Source: Nitrospirota bacterium (GTDB lineage: Bacteria > Nitrospirota > Thermodesulfovibrionia > Thermodesulfovibrionales > JdFR-88). From it: a stretch of 10,519 bases of DNA. This document shows positions 1-6,691 of the stretch, in pieces (within the stretch, counting starts at the first letter, position 1; each line of letters starts with the position of its first letter). The notes beneath the pieces are model-generated. The model was not told the origin of the DNA. It ran no database searches and worked only from the letters and a program-made list of their open reading frames with translations. The position numbers and the translations under genes are program-made. The stretch lies in NCBI GenBank assembly GCA_021790695.1, contig JAJYGJ010000112.1, positions 1 through 10,519 of the forward strand, read 5' to 3'.

Positions 1-417
1 GACGCCGTAAGGCAGCTCGAAAGGCTCTGGAGGCTGGACATCGTCTACCGCGACCATTACGGGATCGAGGATTTCCTTGCCCGGGTCGGCAGCGAGACCG
101 CAGAGGGCGCCCGGTGCCGGCACTGTTACCGGATGAGGCTCTTTGAGGCCGCGGAGGCCGCGAAAAAAGCAAAGGCCGACGCATTTGCGACCACGCTGCT
201 TTTCAGCCCCTACCAGAAGTTTGATATAATAGCGGCCGAAGCGGCCGAGGCGGAATCCATGTTTGGCGTCCCTTTCTATCTCGAGGACTGGAGGGCCGGT
301 TTCAGGGAAGGCGAGGACCTCTCAAGAAAGCTCGGGTTTTACAGGCAGAGATACTGCGGCTGCGCCTTCTCGGAGAAGGAACGGCCGGAAAAAAAGAAAC
401 CGGGCAGGCCGGCATGA
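1..417 (+). CDS. queH: Epoxyqueuosine reductase QueH, 3' part (5' end outside window)
   Basis: The reading frame is open from base 1, so the start and the N-terminal cysteine pair expected for this family lie upstream of the window. QueH reduces epoxyqueuosine in tRNA to queuosine, the last step of the pathway, and is unrelated to the cobalamin-dependent QueG. Visible here are a C-x-x-C-Y segment (RCRHCY, codons 39 and 42) and a near-terminal Y-C-G-C-x-F-S segment (codons 119 and 121). Both are typical of QueH (old name DUF208), whose cysteines bind iron-sulfur and metal centres. The last residues are a lysine- and proline-rich tail. A DUF2905-type gene follows after 35 bases. QueA, which makes the QueH substrate, lies three genes downstream, which supports the assignment. 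Confidence 0.9.
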   Translation, partial: DAVRQLERLWRLDIVYRDHYGIEDFLARVGSETAEGARCRHCYRMRLFEAAEAAKKAKADAFATTLLFSPYQKFDIIAAEAAEAESMFGVPFYLEDWRAGFREGEDLSRKLGFYRQRYCGCAFSEKERPEKKKPGRPA

Positions 418-452
418 ACGGGGAAAAATGGAGGACCGCCTGAAAGGGGAAA

Positions 453-701
453 ATGGGGGGACTTCAGCAGATAGGCAAATTTCTGGCTGCGGTCGGGGTG
501 GTTTTGGCCCTGATCGGCTTTTTTTTGATCTTCGCCGGCAGGCTTCCCTTTCTAAGGTGGCCCGGTTTCAGGTGGATCGGCAGGCTGCCCGGCGACATCC
601 TGATAAGGAAGAAGAATTTCACCTTTTACTTCCCGCTCGCCACGAGCATTGTAATAAGCATCATCCTTACGCTTATATTGCTGATCCTGAGGAGGAGATG
701 A
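453..701 (+). CDS. DUF2905-type small membrane protein
   Basis: This encodes 82 residues. There are two hydrophobic segments, roughly residues 8-28 and 60-78, joined by a basic central stretch containing GRLPGDILI and a FYFPLATS motif. That layout is what I recall of the DUF2905 family, which has no established function. The C-terminus is a run of arginines, likely cytoplasmic. The start ATG at 453 is preceded by a purine-rich GAAAGGGG about four bases away. The stop is 11 bases before the SpoIID gene start, so the two are probably co-transcribed. DUF2905 genes often lie near ruv, queA and SpoIID genes, which matches this context. A run of eight T (519-526) lies inside the first membrane segment. 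Confidence 0.8.
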   Translation: MGGLQQIGKFLAAVGVVLALIGFFLIFAGRLPFLRWPGFRWIGRLPGDILIRKKNFTFYFPLATSIVISIILTLILLILRRR

Positions 702-712
702 GAGAGGTGATA

Positions 713-1813
713 ATGAGTCGGCGGCCATTTTCCTTTTCCTTTCTATTATTTTTATTTTTATCATCCTTTTCCCTTTTTTTTGTCTTTTTTTCCGGCGCTG
801 CCCGCGCGCAGGACATAAAAGTGCTGATACTGGACGGCCAGTTCAACCGCGTGCCGGCCGCGGGGGAGAAGCTGCGGCTGCTGGACGATACGGCGGGAAA
901 GCTCCTTGTCGGAGACAGGTCTTACACCGGCAGGATAGAGGTCTGGCGGGGAGAGGGCGGGCTTTACCTTATCGACAGCGTGGATATCGAAGACTACATC
1001 AGGGGCGTGGTGAAGTCCGAAACGGGAAGCGACTGGGCCATGGAGGCGCTGAAGGCGCAGGCAGTCATATCGAGGACCTACGCGGCGTACAAGCTGCTGC
1101 ACTCCCCGGGGATGAAATACGATCTTACCTCTTCCGTGCTGGACCAGGTTTACGGGTGCGACGCCCCCGACGGCAATGTCTGCAAGGCGGTGGACGAGAC
1201 CAGGGGACAGATTCTTGTGTACGATGGAAAGCCGATAGAGGCCTTTTTCCATTCCACGTCCTGCGGCGAGACGGAAGACCCCTACGAGGTTTTTGGAACG
1301 CATTTGCCCTATCTGAAACCGGTCAAGGTAAATTGCGGTCTCTCCCCGTATTCCGAATGGGACCGTCAGTTTTCAGCCGGCCGGTTGCAGGCGGCGCTGA
1401 AATCGGGCGGCATCGACACAGGCCCCATAACGGGCGTAAGGATAAAATCTCATACCTGCACGGGCAGGGTAAGGGACCTGTTGATCGAGGGCAAAAATGG
1501 CGTCTTCAAGCTGAAGGCCACGGACGCGCGCAAGCTCCTCGGATGGAGGGCCCTTCCAAGCACCGATTTCACCTTGAGTTTCAATGACGGTTTCCTGGAC
1601 CTGGAGGGCAGGGGTTACGGGCACGGGGTGGGGCTCTCCCAATGGTCGGCCCTTCAGATGGCCCGGCAGGGAGAGACCTACCGGCAGATACTGGCCTATT
1701 TTTATCCCGGCGCAAGGCTTGAGCAGTGGGGAGCCGAAATTGCGTCAGCCGGACAGGCTCAGCATGCCGGACAGGCTCAGCCTGCCGGACTGACCCATAC
1801 GGCCAGGAAGTGA
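713..1813 (+). CDS. Secreted SpoIID/LytB-domain protein
   Basis: This encodes 366 residues. The frame is open further upstream, to 263, but ATG 713 directly follows a GAGAGGTGA ribosome site and begins an obvious signal peptide. That peptide is unusually rich in phenylalanine (about ten in the first 26 residues), with a likely cleavage after ARA at residue 32. The mature protein shows SpoIID/LytB signatures in order: VDIEDYIRGVVKSE, then EALKAQAVISRTYA, then FHSTSCGETE, then GRGYGHGVGLSQW near the end. In Bacillus, SpoIID is a lytic transglycosylase acting on denuded glycan strands. In non-sporulating diderms the homologues are presumed to act on periplasmic peptidoglycan. The last 25 or so residues are a low-complexity AGQAQ repeat tail outside the domain. 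Confidence 0.88.
   Translation: MSRRPFSFSFLLFLFLSSFSLFFVFFSGAARAQDIKVLILDGQFNRVPAAGEKLRLLDDTAGKLLVGDRSYTGRIEVWRGEGGLYLIDSVDIEDYIRGVVKSETGSDWAMEALKAQAVISRTYAAYKLLHSPGMKYDLTSSVLDQVYGCDAPDGNVCKAVDETRGQILVYDGKPIEAFFHSTSCGETEDPYEVFGTHLPYLKPVKVNCGLSPYSEWDRQFSAGRLQAALKSGGIDTGPITGVRIKSHTCTGRVRDLLIEGKNGVFKLKATDARKLLGWRALPSTDFTLSFNDGFLDLEGRGYGHGVGLSQWSALQMARQGETYRQILAYFYPGARLEQWGAEIASAGQAQHAGQAQPAGLTHTARK
1748..1790 (+). repeat. 18-base tandem repeat in the SpoIID gene tail, part palindromic
   Basis: Two 18-base units (1748-1765 and 1766-1783) differ at one base and are followed by a partial third (1784-1790). They encode AGQAQH and AGQAQP. Bases 1767-1788 form a near-perfect hairpin: CCGG, a bulged A, CAGGC, loop TCA, GCCTG, CCGG. 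In the first unit the matching arm is broken by the single base change. Confidence 0.85.
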
Positions 1814-1861
1814 GGCAGCCCACCCCGGTCAAAAGACCATATGGCGCGGGCGGCTTTTCCT

Positions 1862-3091
1862 ATGCATATAGATGATTTTTCCTTTGCCCTGCCGGAAGAT
1901 TTGATCGCCCTGAGGCCTGCGTCCCGCAGGGACGGCGCGAGGCTCCTCGTTCTTTCCGAAGGCGTCACGGAGCACAGGCGCTTCCACAATCTTCCCGAAT
2001 ACCTTCGGGAGGGCGACATCCTTCTTCTGAACGATACCCGGGTGCTTCCGGTGCGCCTCACGGGCAGGAAGGAGACCAGTCTCGCTGAGACCGGGGGCAG
2101 GCTTGAGGTGCTGCTCCTCCGTAAGGTCGGGGAGGCCAGCCCCCGCGAGGCCAGCCCCCGCGAGGCCGGTCCCGGGGCTTCAATGCGGACCGAAGAGAAA
2201 TGCCGGGAGGAATTCTGGGAAGTCCTTTACAGGGGCAGGTACGCCGGCAGACTGAAGATAAACGACGAGCTCGAACTGGAACTGGGGGAGACCAGTCTCG
2301 CTGAGACCAGTCTCCCCGAGACCGGTCTCCCGGTGGCTGGTCTCAGCAGGGTGGCCAGGGTCATATTCAGGGGTGATTTGTTTGAAATCATTTCGAGGTG
2401 CGGGGCCATGCCGCTTCCGCCGTACATAAAACGCAAGCCCGACGAATCCGACCGGGAGCGCTACCAGACTGTCTATTGCAGGGACGGCGGGTATGACGGC
2501 GGGTATGACGGCGGGGCGCGCGCTTCCGGGGTTTTCGGTTCGGTTGCCGCGCCTACGGCGGGGCTCCATTTCACCCCGGAGCTTCTGGATGCCATCCGGG
2601 CAAGGGGCGTCCATGTCAGATACCTCACGCTTCACGTGGGCAGGGGCACATTCATGCCGGTGAGACACCGGGATGTCCGGGAGCATCGCATGGAGCTGGA
2701 GCATTTCGAGATCGACCGCGCGCTTGTGAACGAGATAAATGAAATCCGGAGGGCGGGCGGAAGAAAAAGGCTCTGCGCCGTCGGCACGACGACGGCGAGG
2801 GCGCTGGAAGGGTATTTTTCCGGCAGGTGCCGGCTGACTCCGGGCAAGGAAGGAAACGGGACGATTGCGGGCGTGACGGACATCTTCATTTATCCGGGCT
2901 ACCGGTTCAGCGCGGTTGACGCGCTTGTCACGAATTTCCACCTGCCCCGCTCCACGCCTCTCATGCTGGCCTCGGCCATGGCGGGAAGACTTGCCCTTCT
3001 GAAGGCATACGAAGAGGCCGTCCTGGCCGGTTATAGATTTTTCTCCTACGGTGATGCTATGCTTATATCAGATGGGAAGAAATGCTTTTAA
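1862..3091 (+). CDS. queA: S-adenosylmethionine:tRNA ribosyltransferase-isomerase QueA with repeat-built insertions
   Basis: QueA transfers and isomerises the ribosyl group of S-adenosylmethionine onto 7-aminomethyl-7-deazaguanine in tRNA, giving epoxyqueuosine. Diagnostic segments are present in order: DDFSFALPEDLIA at the start, NDTRVLPVRLTGRK, GAMPLPPYIKR, ERYQTVY, VAAPTAGLHFTPELL, TLHVGRGTF, HRMELEHFEI, AVGTTTARALE, TDIFIYPGYRF, DALVTNFHLPRSTPLML and YRFFSYGDAM. ATG 1862 is chosen because it places the N-terminus where the family starts. ATG 1841 is in frame and possible, and neither has a clear ribosome site. At 409 residues it is about 50 longer than E. coli QueA (356). The excess comes mainly from insertions made of ETSLA/EASPR pentapeptides and a DGGY repeat, which fall between conserved blocks, so the enzyme is probably active. 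Confidence 0.93.
   Translation: MHIDDFSFALPEDLIALRPASRRDGARLLVLSEGVTEHRRFHNLPEYLREGDILLLNDTRVLPVRLTGRKETSLAETGGRLEVLLLRKVGEASPREASPREAGPGASMRTEEKCREEFWEVLYRGRYAGRLKINDELELELGETSLAETSLPETGLPVAGLSRVARVIFRGDLFEIISRCGAMPLPPYIKRKPDESDRERYQTVYCRDGGYDGGYDGGARASGVFGSVAAPTAGLHFTPELLDAIRARGVHVRYLTLHVGRGTFMPVRHRDVREHRMELEHFEIDRALVNEINEIRRAGGRKRLCAVGTTTARALEGYFSGRCRLTPGKEGNGTIAGVTDIFIYPGYRFSAVDALVTNFHLPRSTPLMLASAMAGRLALLKAYEEAVLAGYRFFSYGDAMLISDGKKCF
2072..2094 (+). repeat. GAGACC/GGTCTC-type repeat in queA, site 1
   Basis: There is one full 15-base unit (2072-2086, GAGACCAGTCTCGCT) and the start of a second (GAGACCGG). They encode ETSLA-ETG. They are inserted after the conserved GRK, where E. coli QueA has only a short turn before the strand IEVL. 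Confidence 0.8.
2132..2176 (+). repeat. 15-base tandem repeat in queA, site 2 (GAGGCC variant)
   Basis: Three 15-base units lie at 2132-2146, 2147-2161 and 2162-2176. The first two are identical (GAGGCCAGCCCCCGC) and the third is diverged. They encode EASPR-EASPR-EAGPG. This is the same layout as the GAGACC unit at sites 1 and 3, with T-to-C and A-to-G shifts that keep the pattern GAGRCCRGYCYC. Confidence 0.85.
2288..2347 (+). repeat. 15-base tandem repeat in queA, site 3 (four units)
   Basis: Units lie at 2288-2302, 2303-2317, 2318-2332 and a degenerate fourth at 2333-2347. Each holds a palindromic core GAGAC-NN-GTCTC. In unit 3 the core GAGACCGGTCTC is a perfect 12-base palindrome. They encode ETSLA-ETSLP-ETGLP-VAGLS, just before the strand ARVIFRGDLFEI. 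Confidence 0.9.
2483..2515 (+). repeat. 12-base tandem repeat in queA, site 4
   Basis: The unit GACGGCGGGTAT occurs twice and is followed by a partial third copy, encoding DGGY-DGGY-DGG. It sits between the conserved YQTVY and VAAPTAGLHF blocks, which are only a few residues apart in E. coli QueA. It is not palindromic, so it may have arisen separately from the GAGACC units. Confidence 0.85.
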
Positions 3092-3118
3092 CTCTTTGAA
3101 AGAGATAAGAAAGCATGT

Positions 3119-4123
3119 GTGCGCAGCAAGCCATTGGAAACAGTAACCAGCCGGATAACAATCGATATAAATAAGGAATTGGACTTCGTCACGCAGGGAC
3201 TCGAGCCCGCCTTCAGGCTTATCGAGGAGGGCCTTGGGGTGGTGATGGGGTTTCGGGGCGACCAGATCTTCATCCAGGGCGACAGCGCCTCCGTCCGGAA
3301 GGCCGGGCAGCTCGTGGAGGAGTTGCGGCTTGTCGGCAGGCAGGGCTACATCCCGGGGCTTGAAGACATAAGGGCGGCCGTCAATGCCCACGCGGCCGGC
3401 GCGAAAAGGGACCAGCCGGGGGAAAACTCCGGGGAGCCTTCAACGGGCAATATAGAGATACCCTCCAGGAAAAGGCTTGTCATTCCGAGGACGGAGGTCC
3501 AGAGGGCTTATATCGAGGCCATCAGGCAGTTCGATATGGTCTTCGGCATCGGGCCCGCCGGCACCGGCAAGACCTATCTGGCCATGGCCGCGGCCGTAAG
3601 CGCGCTCCTGAGGAAGCAGGCCAACAGGATCGTCCTTGCGAGGCCCGCGGTGGAGGCCGGCGAGAAGCTGGGCTTTCTGCCGGGCGACATCTTCGAGAAG
3701 GTCAATCCGTATTTAAGGCCCCTCTACGACGCGCTCTTCGACATGATGGAGGCCGAAAAGGCCATGCGGCTGATTGAGAAGGGCGTGATAGAAGTGGCGC
3801 CGCTGGCCTTCATGCGCGGCCGCACCCTGAACGATTCCTTCGTCATACTGGACGAGGCGCAGAACACGACTTCGGAACAGATGAAGATGTTTCTTACACG
3901 GCTCGGTTTCAATTCGAAGACGGTCATTACCGGCGACGTCACCCAGATAGACCTCCCTTCCGACAGGACCTCCGGCCTCATCGAGGCCGAAAGGATACTG
4001 AAGGGCATAAAGGACATCAAAGTGATATACTTTACCGAAAAAGACGTCGTCAGGCACAGGCTGGTCCAGGAGATACTGAAGGCGTATGAAAGACATGATA
4101 AACGCCCAAAACAGACAGACTAG
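3119..4123 (+). CDS. PhoH-family ATPase (PhoH-like, YbeZ type)
   Basis: This encodes 334 residues starting at GTG 3119. No other in-frame start codon was seen between this point and the queA stop 27 bases upstream, and the ribosome site is weak. The N-terminal 90 or so residues resemble the small nucleic-acid-binding domain of PhoH-like proteins. A charged linker follows, then the ATPase domain with Walker A GPAGTGKT (residues 145-152), the conserved ARPAVEAGEKLGFLPGD block, FMRGRTLNDSFVILDEAQNTT (Walker B with D245 and E246), and ITGDVTQIDLP. PhoH-like proteins are predicted RNA-linked ATPases or helicases and commonly sit beside ybeY, as here. The 3' end overlaps the next gene by 38 bases, suggesting translational coupling. 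The precise substrate is not known. Confidence 0.92.
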   Translation: MRSKPLETVTSRITIDINKELDFVTQGLEPAFRLIEEGLGVVMGFRGDQIFIQGDSASVRKAGQLVEELRLVGRQGYIPGLEDIRAAVNAHAAGAKRDQPGENSGEPSTGNIEIPSRKRLVIPRTEVQRAYIEAIRQFDMVFGIGPAGTGKTYLAMAAAVSALLRKQANRIVLARPAVEAGEKLGFLPGDIFEKVNPYLRPLYDALFDMMEAEKAMRLIEKGVIEVAPLAFMRGRTLNDSFVILDEAQNTTSEQMKMFLTRLGFNSKTVITGDVTQIDLPSDRTSGLIEAERILKGIKDIKVIYFTEKDVVRHRLVQEILKAYERHDKRPKQTD

Positions 4124-5642
4124 GATACCGTCCGCGGCTCCCCGGATCCAGCCGGTATATTTCCATATCGCGCTTTTCAGCCTCGCGGCTTCTTTCGCCC
4201 TGATGACGAGTTTCAGGGTCCAGAACCTCGTAGGCTCCTTTCTCGTGACTTTTCTCCTGATGGCCGTTTTTTACCGGGACATGGCCCGATACAAGCCCAA
4301 ATTCCTTCTGGCCGGGAAAAATCTGCTTCTTTTGGGGCTTCTTGTAGTGGCGACGCTGCTTTTTTCCCGGTTGTCGGGTTTCCTGCTCCAGGGCATGGCT
4401 AAGGGGTTCAGGCTGCCGCCCGGCAGCGTGGTGTACGCCATTCCGATCGCCTCCGGGGCGATGCTGGCGATGCTCCTTTTCGACTCCCACACCTCCATAA
4501 TGTTCTCTTTTGTCGTGAGCCTGCTTGCCGGACTATGGCTGCGGGACGCGGCTTATCCCGTCTTCGCCTTCATCGGCAGCCTGACGGCGGCCTTCAGCGT
4601 TATCCGCTGCAAGAAGAGGACGGAGATAGTGAAGGGCGGCGGTTACCTGCTCGTGGCGAACGTCATCACGGTCATGGTCCTCATGCTGCACTCAGGCGGA
4701 TTTTTCACTCTGAAGACGGTATATTCCGTGATCTTCGCCGCGGTCGGCGCGGTGGCGGTGACGGCGACGGTCTCGCTGGCCCTGCCGGTCCTCGAATATG
4801 TCTTCGGCGTCACCACGGACATAAGCCTGCTCGAGCTTCTGAACCTCGACCACCCGCTCATGAAGACGATGATGATAACGGCCCCGGGCACCTACCACCA
4901 CAGCATAATCGTCGGCAACCTGGTGGAGGCGGCGGCCGAGGACGCGGGCGTCAACCCCCTCCTGGCAAGGGTGAGCGCCTACTACCACGACATAGGCAAG
5001 ATAAAGATGCCAGATTATTTCGTCGAAAACCAGGCGGGCGGTGTGAGCAAGCATGAGCGCCTGACCCCGCATATGAGCAGCATGGTCCTCATATCGCACG
5101 TCAAGGAGGGGACGGAACTGGCCAGGCAGTACAAGCTGCCGGAGGCGGTCATTGCCGTCATCGAGCAGCACCACGGAAACTCCCTCATAAACTACTTCTA
5201 TCAGAAGGCGAAGGAGAAGGCCGAGGACCTGAACGAGGAGGAATACAAGTATCCGGGGCCCTCCCCCCAGAGCAAGGCCGCGGCCCTGGTGATGATGGCC
5301 GACGCCGTGGAGGCCGCCTCGCGCGTGCTCTCGGACCCCACGCCGGCCCGCATATCGAACCTTGTAAACCGGATAATAAACCACATATTCCTCGAAGGCC
5401 AGCTCGACAACTGCGAGCTTACGCTCAAGGACATCCAGAAGATCAAACAGCGGTTCATCTATATCCTGAACGGCATATTGCACAAGAGGATAGACTACCC
5501 CGGGTTCGATTTCGACAGGGAGGGGGGCGGTGAAAATGCCGGTCCGGATAATCAACTACCGGAGGCGGACGCCGCCGGGCGGCAGTCGGATAAGGAAAGA
5601 CTCTCTCAGGCTGCTCGGCTGCTCCGGTTTCCAAAAAGCTGA
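4086..5642 (+). CDS. Membrane HD-domain phosphodiesterase (PgpH/7TMR-HD type) without the N-terminal sensor domain
   Basis: This encodes 518 residues. About seven or eight hydrophobic segments fill residues 25-240, starting almost at the N-terminus. The cytoplasmic HD domain follows, with TYHHSIIVGNL (H271, H272), YYHDIGK (H301, D302), a PDYFVENQ segment and EQHHGNSLINYFY. These match the PgpH family, whose characterised members hydrolyse cyclic di-AMP. PgpH proteins usually carry about 300 residues of extracellular 7TMR-HDED domain before the membrane region, and that is absent here. The order phoH, HD gene, ybeY, dgkA is a widespread cluster. ATG 4086 follows GAAGG closely; ATG 4095 is an alternative. 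The C-terminus runs 107 bases into ybeY with low-complexity sequence beyond the usual end near RIDYPGFDF. Confidence 0.88.
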   Translation: MKDMINAQNRQTRIPSAAPRIQPVYFHIALFSLAASFALMTSFRVQNLVGSFLVTFLLMAVFYRDMARYKPKFLLAGKNLLLLGLLVVATLLFSRLSGFLLQGMAKGFRLPPGSVVYAIPIASGAMLAMLLFDSHTSIMFSFVVSLLAGLWLRDAAYPVFAFIGSLTAAFSVIRCKKRTEIVKGGGYLLVANVITVMVLMLHSGGFFTLKTVYSVIFAAVGAVAVTATVSLALPVLEYVFGVTTDISLLELLNLDHPLMKTMMITAPGTYHHSIIVGNLVEAAAEDAGVNPLLARVSAYYHDIGKIKMPDYFVENQAGGVSKHERLTPHMSSMVLISHVKEGTELARQYKLPEAVIAVIEQHHGNSLINYFYQKAKEKAEDLNEEEYKYPGPSPQSKAAALVMMADAVEAASRVLSDPTPARISNLVNRIINHIFLEGQLDNCELTLKDIQKIKQRFIYILNGILHKRIDYPGFDFDREGGGENAGPDNQLPEADAAGRQSDKERLSQAARLLRFPKS

Positions 5643-5991
5643 GCTGGAGGTGGCCCTCGCGGGGACCCGCCGCATGCGCCGCCTGAACCGCGACTGGCGG
5701 GGCGTGGACAGGCCTACGGACGTCCTGTCGTTTCCCTTCCATGAGCGGGAAGAGCTGCGCGCGCTGCCGGCGGGAATGAAAAATCCCTTCATCCTGGGGG
5801 AGATAGTCATTTGCCCGGAGGTGGCCGCGAAAAACGCGAAAGATGCCGGCCTTGGGCTGGAGGACGAGATACGGCGGCTCCTCATTCACGGGTATCTGCA
5901 CCTGCTGGGACATGACCACGAGGCCGGCGGGCAAGAGGCGCGCCGCATGCGGAAAAAAGAGAGGGAGCTCTTAAATGTCCTCATTGAATGA
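5536..5991 (+). CDS. ybeY: Endoribonuclease / rRNA maturation factor YbeY
   Basis: This encodes 151 residues from ATG 5536, which lies about six bases after a strong GGGAGGGGGG ribosome site. GTG 5530 is in frame but too close to that site. YbeY is a zinc-dependent protein needed for 16S rRNA 3' end maturation and ribosome quality control. The metal motif H-x3-H-x5-H is intact in HGYLHLLGHDH (H118, H122, H128). The family segment RPTDVLSFPF lies around residues 55-65, followed by LGEIVIC. Its N-terminal third is read from bases that also encode the tail of the HD gene. That part still looks like normal YbeY (an IRK...LEVALAG pattern), so ybeY is the constrained frame there. Confidence 0.94.
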   Translation: MPVRIINYRRRTPPGGSRIRKDSLRLLGCSGFQKAELEVALAGTRRMRRLNRDWRGVDRPTDVLSFPFHEREELRALPAGMKNPFILGEIVICPEVAAKNAKDAGLGLEDEIRRLLIHGYLHLLGHDHEAGGQEARRMRKKERELLNVLIE

Positions 5992-6676
5992 CTGGTTCCG
6001 GAGCGCCGGTTTCGCCATTGAGGGCATCCTTCACGCGGCCAAGACCCAGCGGCACCTGCGCTACCATTTCTACGCGGCTTTTTTCGTCCTTTTCCTGAGC
6101 TTCCTGCTGGGGGTTTCGAGGACCGAGTTCCTGGTGATATCGGTCTCCGTGATACTGGTGCTCCTGGCCGAGATGCTCAATACGGCGATCGAGGCCACCG
6201 TGGACATCATTAGCCCGGAGCTGAACGAAAAGGCCCGCATAGCCAAGGACATCGCGGCGGGGACGGTGCTCATCACCTCATGCGGGGTTGCGGTCGTGGG
6301 TGTAATAATCCTCTATCCCTACATGGAGGGCCTGTTTGCAAGCGGTTTCAGGATAGCCAGGCACTCCGGGCCGGATACCGCCCTGCTGGCGATAGTCTTC
6401 GTTTTGATCGCCGTGGTGCTCCTGAAGGCGAGATTCGCCGTTGGGCGCACGCTTTCCGGCGGGATGCCCAGCGGGCACGCCGCCCTGGCATTTTCGGCCT
6501 GGGTCTCCATCACGTACCTGACCGGCAATTTCATGGCCTCGGCCCTCGGCTTCATCCTGGCCTTCGCCGTGGCGAGAAGCCGGACCAGGAGGAAGATACA
6601 CAAGCCAATCGAGGTCATCGCCGGGGGGGCGCTGGGCGCGGTCATCACGTTTTTCTTTTTCAGGCTGTTTTCCTGA
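5975..6676 (+). CDS. DgkA-type lipid kinase fused to a PAP2 phosphatase domain
   Basis: This encodes 233 residues. ATG 5975 overlaps ybeY by 17 bases and follows GAGGGAG. Residues 1-125 form a prokaryotic DgkA-type integral membrane kinase, with the signature AEMLNTAIEATVDII and KARIAKDIAAGTVL. In many bacteria this family phosphorylates undecaprenol rather than diacylglycerol. Residues 130-233 carry all three PAP2 phosphatase motifs: K-x6-R (K151, R158, then T instead of P), PSGH (165-168), and S-R-x5-H-x3-E (S202, R203, H209, E213). The final acidic residue is usually aspartate. The PAP2 part is short, about 100 residues. A plausible reading is that both halves supply undecaprenyl phosphate, the kinase from the alcohol and the PAP2 half from the diphosphate. 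That is inference; the substrates are not shown by sequence. Confidence 0.87.
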   Translation: MSSLNDWFRSAGFAIEGILHAAKTQRHLRYHFYAAFFVLFLSFLLGVSRTEFLVISVSVILVLLAEMLNTAIEATVDIISPELNEKARIAKDIAAGTVLITSCGVAVVGVIILYPYMEGLFASGFRIARHSGPDTALLAIVFVLIAVVLLKARFAVGRTLSGGMPSGHAALAFSAWVSITYLTGNFMASALGFILAFAVARSRTRRKIHKPIEVIAGGALGAVITFFFFRLFS

Positions 6677-6691
6677 GGGGGTGTTTTTCAT

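Noticed and set aside
263..712. Upstream extension of the SpoIID gene frame
   Set aside because: It overlaps queH and the DUF2905-type gene in another frame, has no family sequence, and would place the signal peptide internally.
2072..2347. CRISPR array
   Set aside because: Repeats are only 15 bases, directly adjacent without spacers, and translate in frame within queA.
4692..5555. 287-residue open frame antisense to the HD-domain gene
   Set aside because: Long antisense frames are common in GC-rich genes; its residues mirror the complementary codons and show no family motif.
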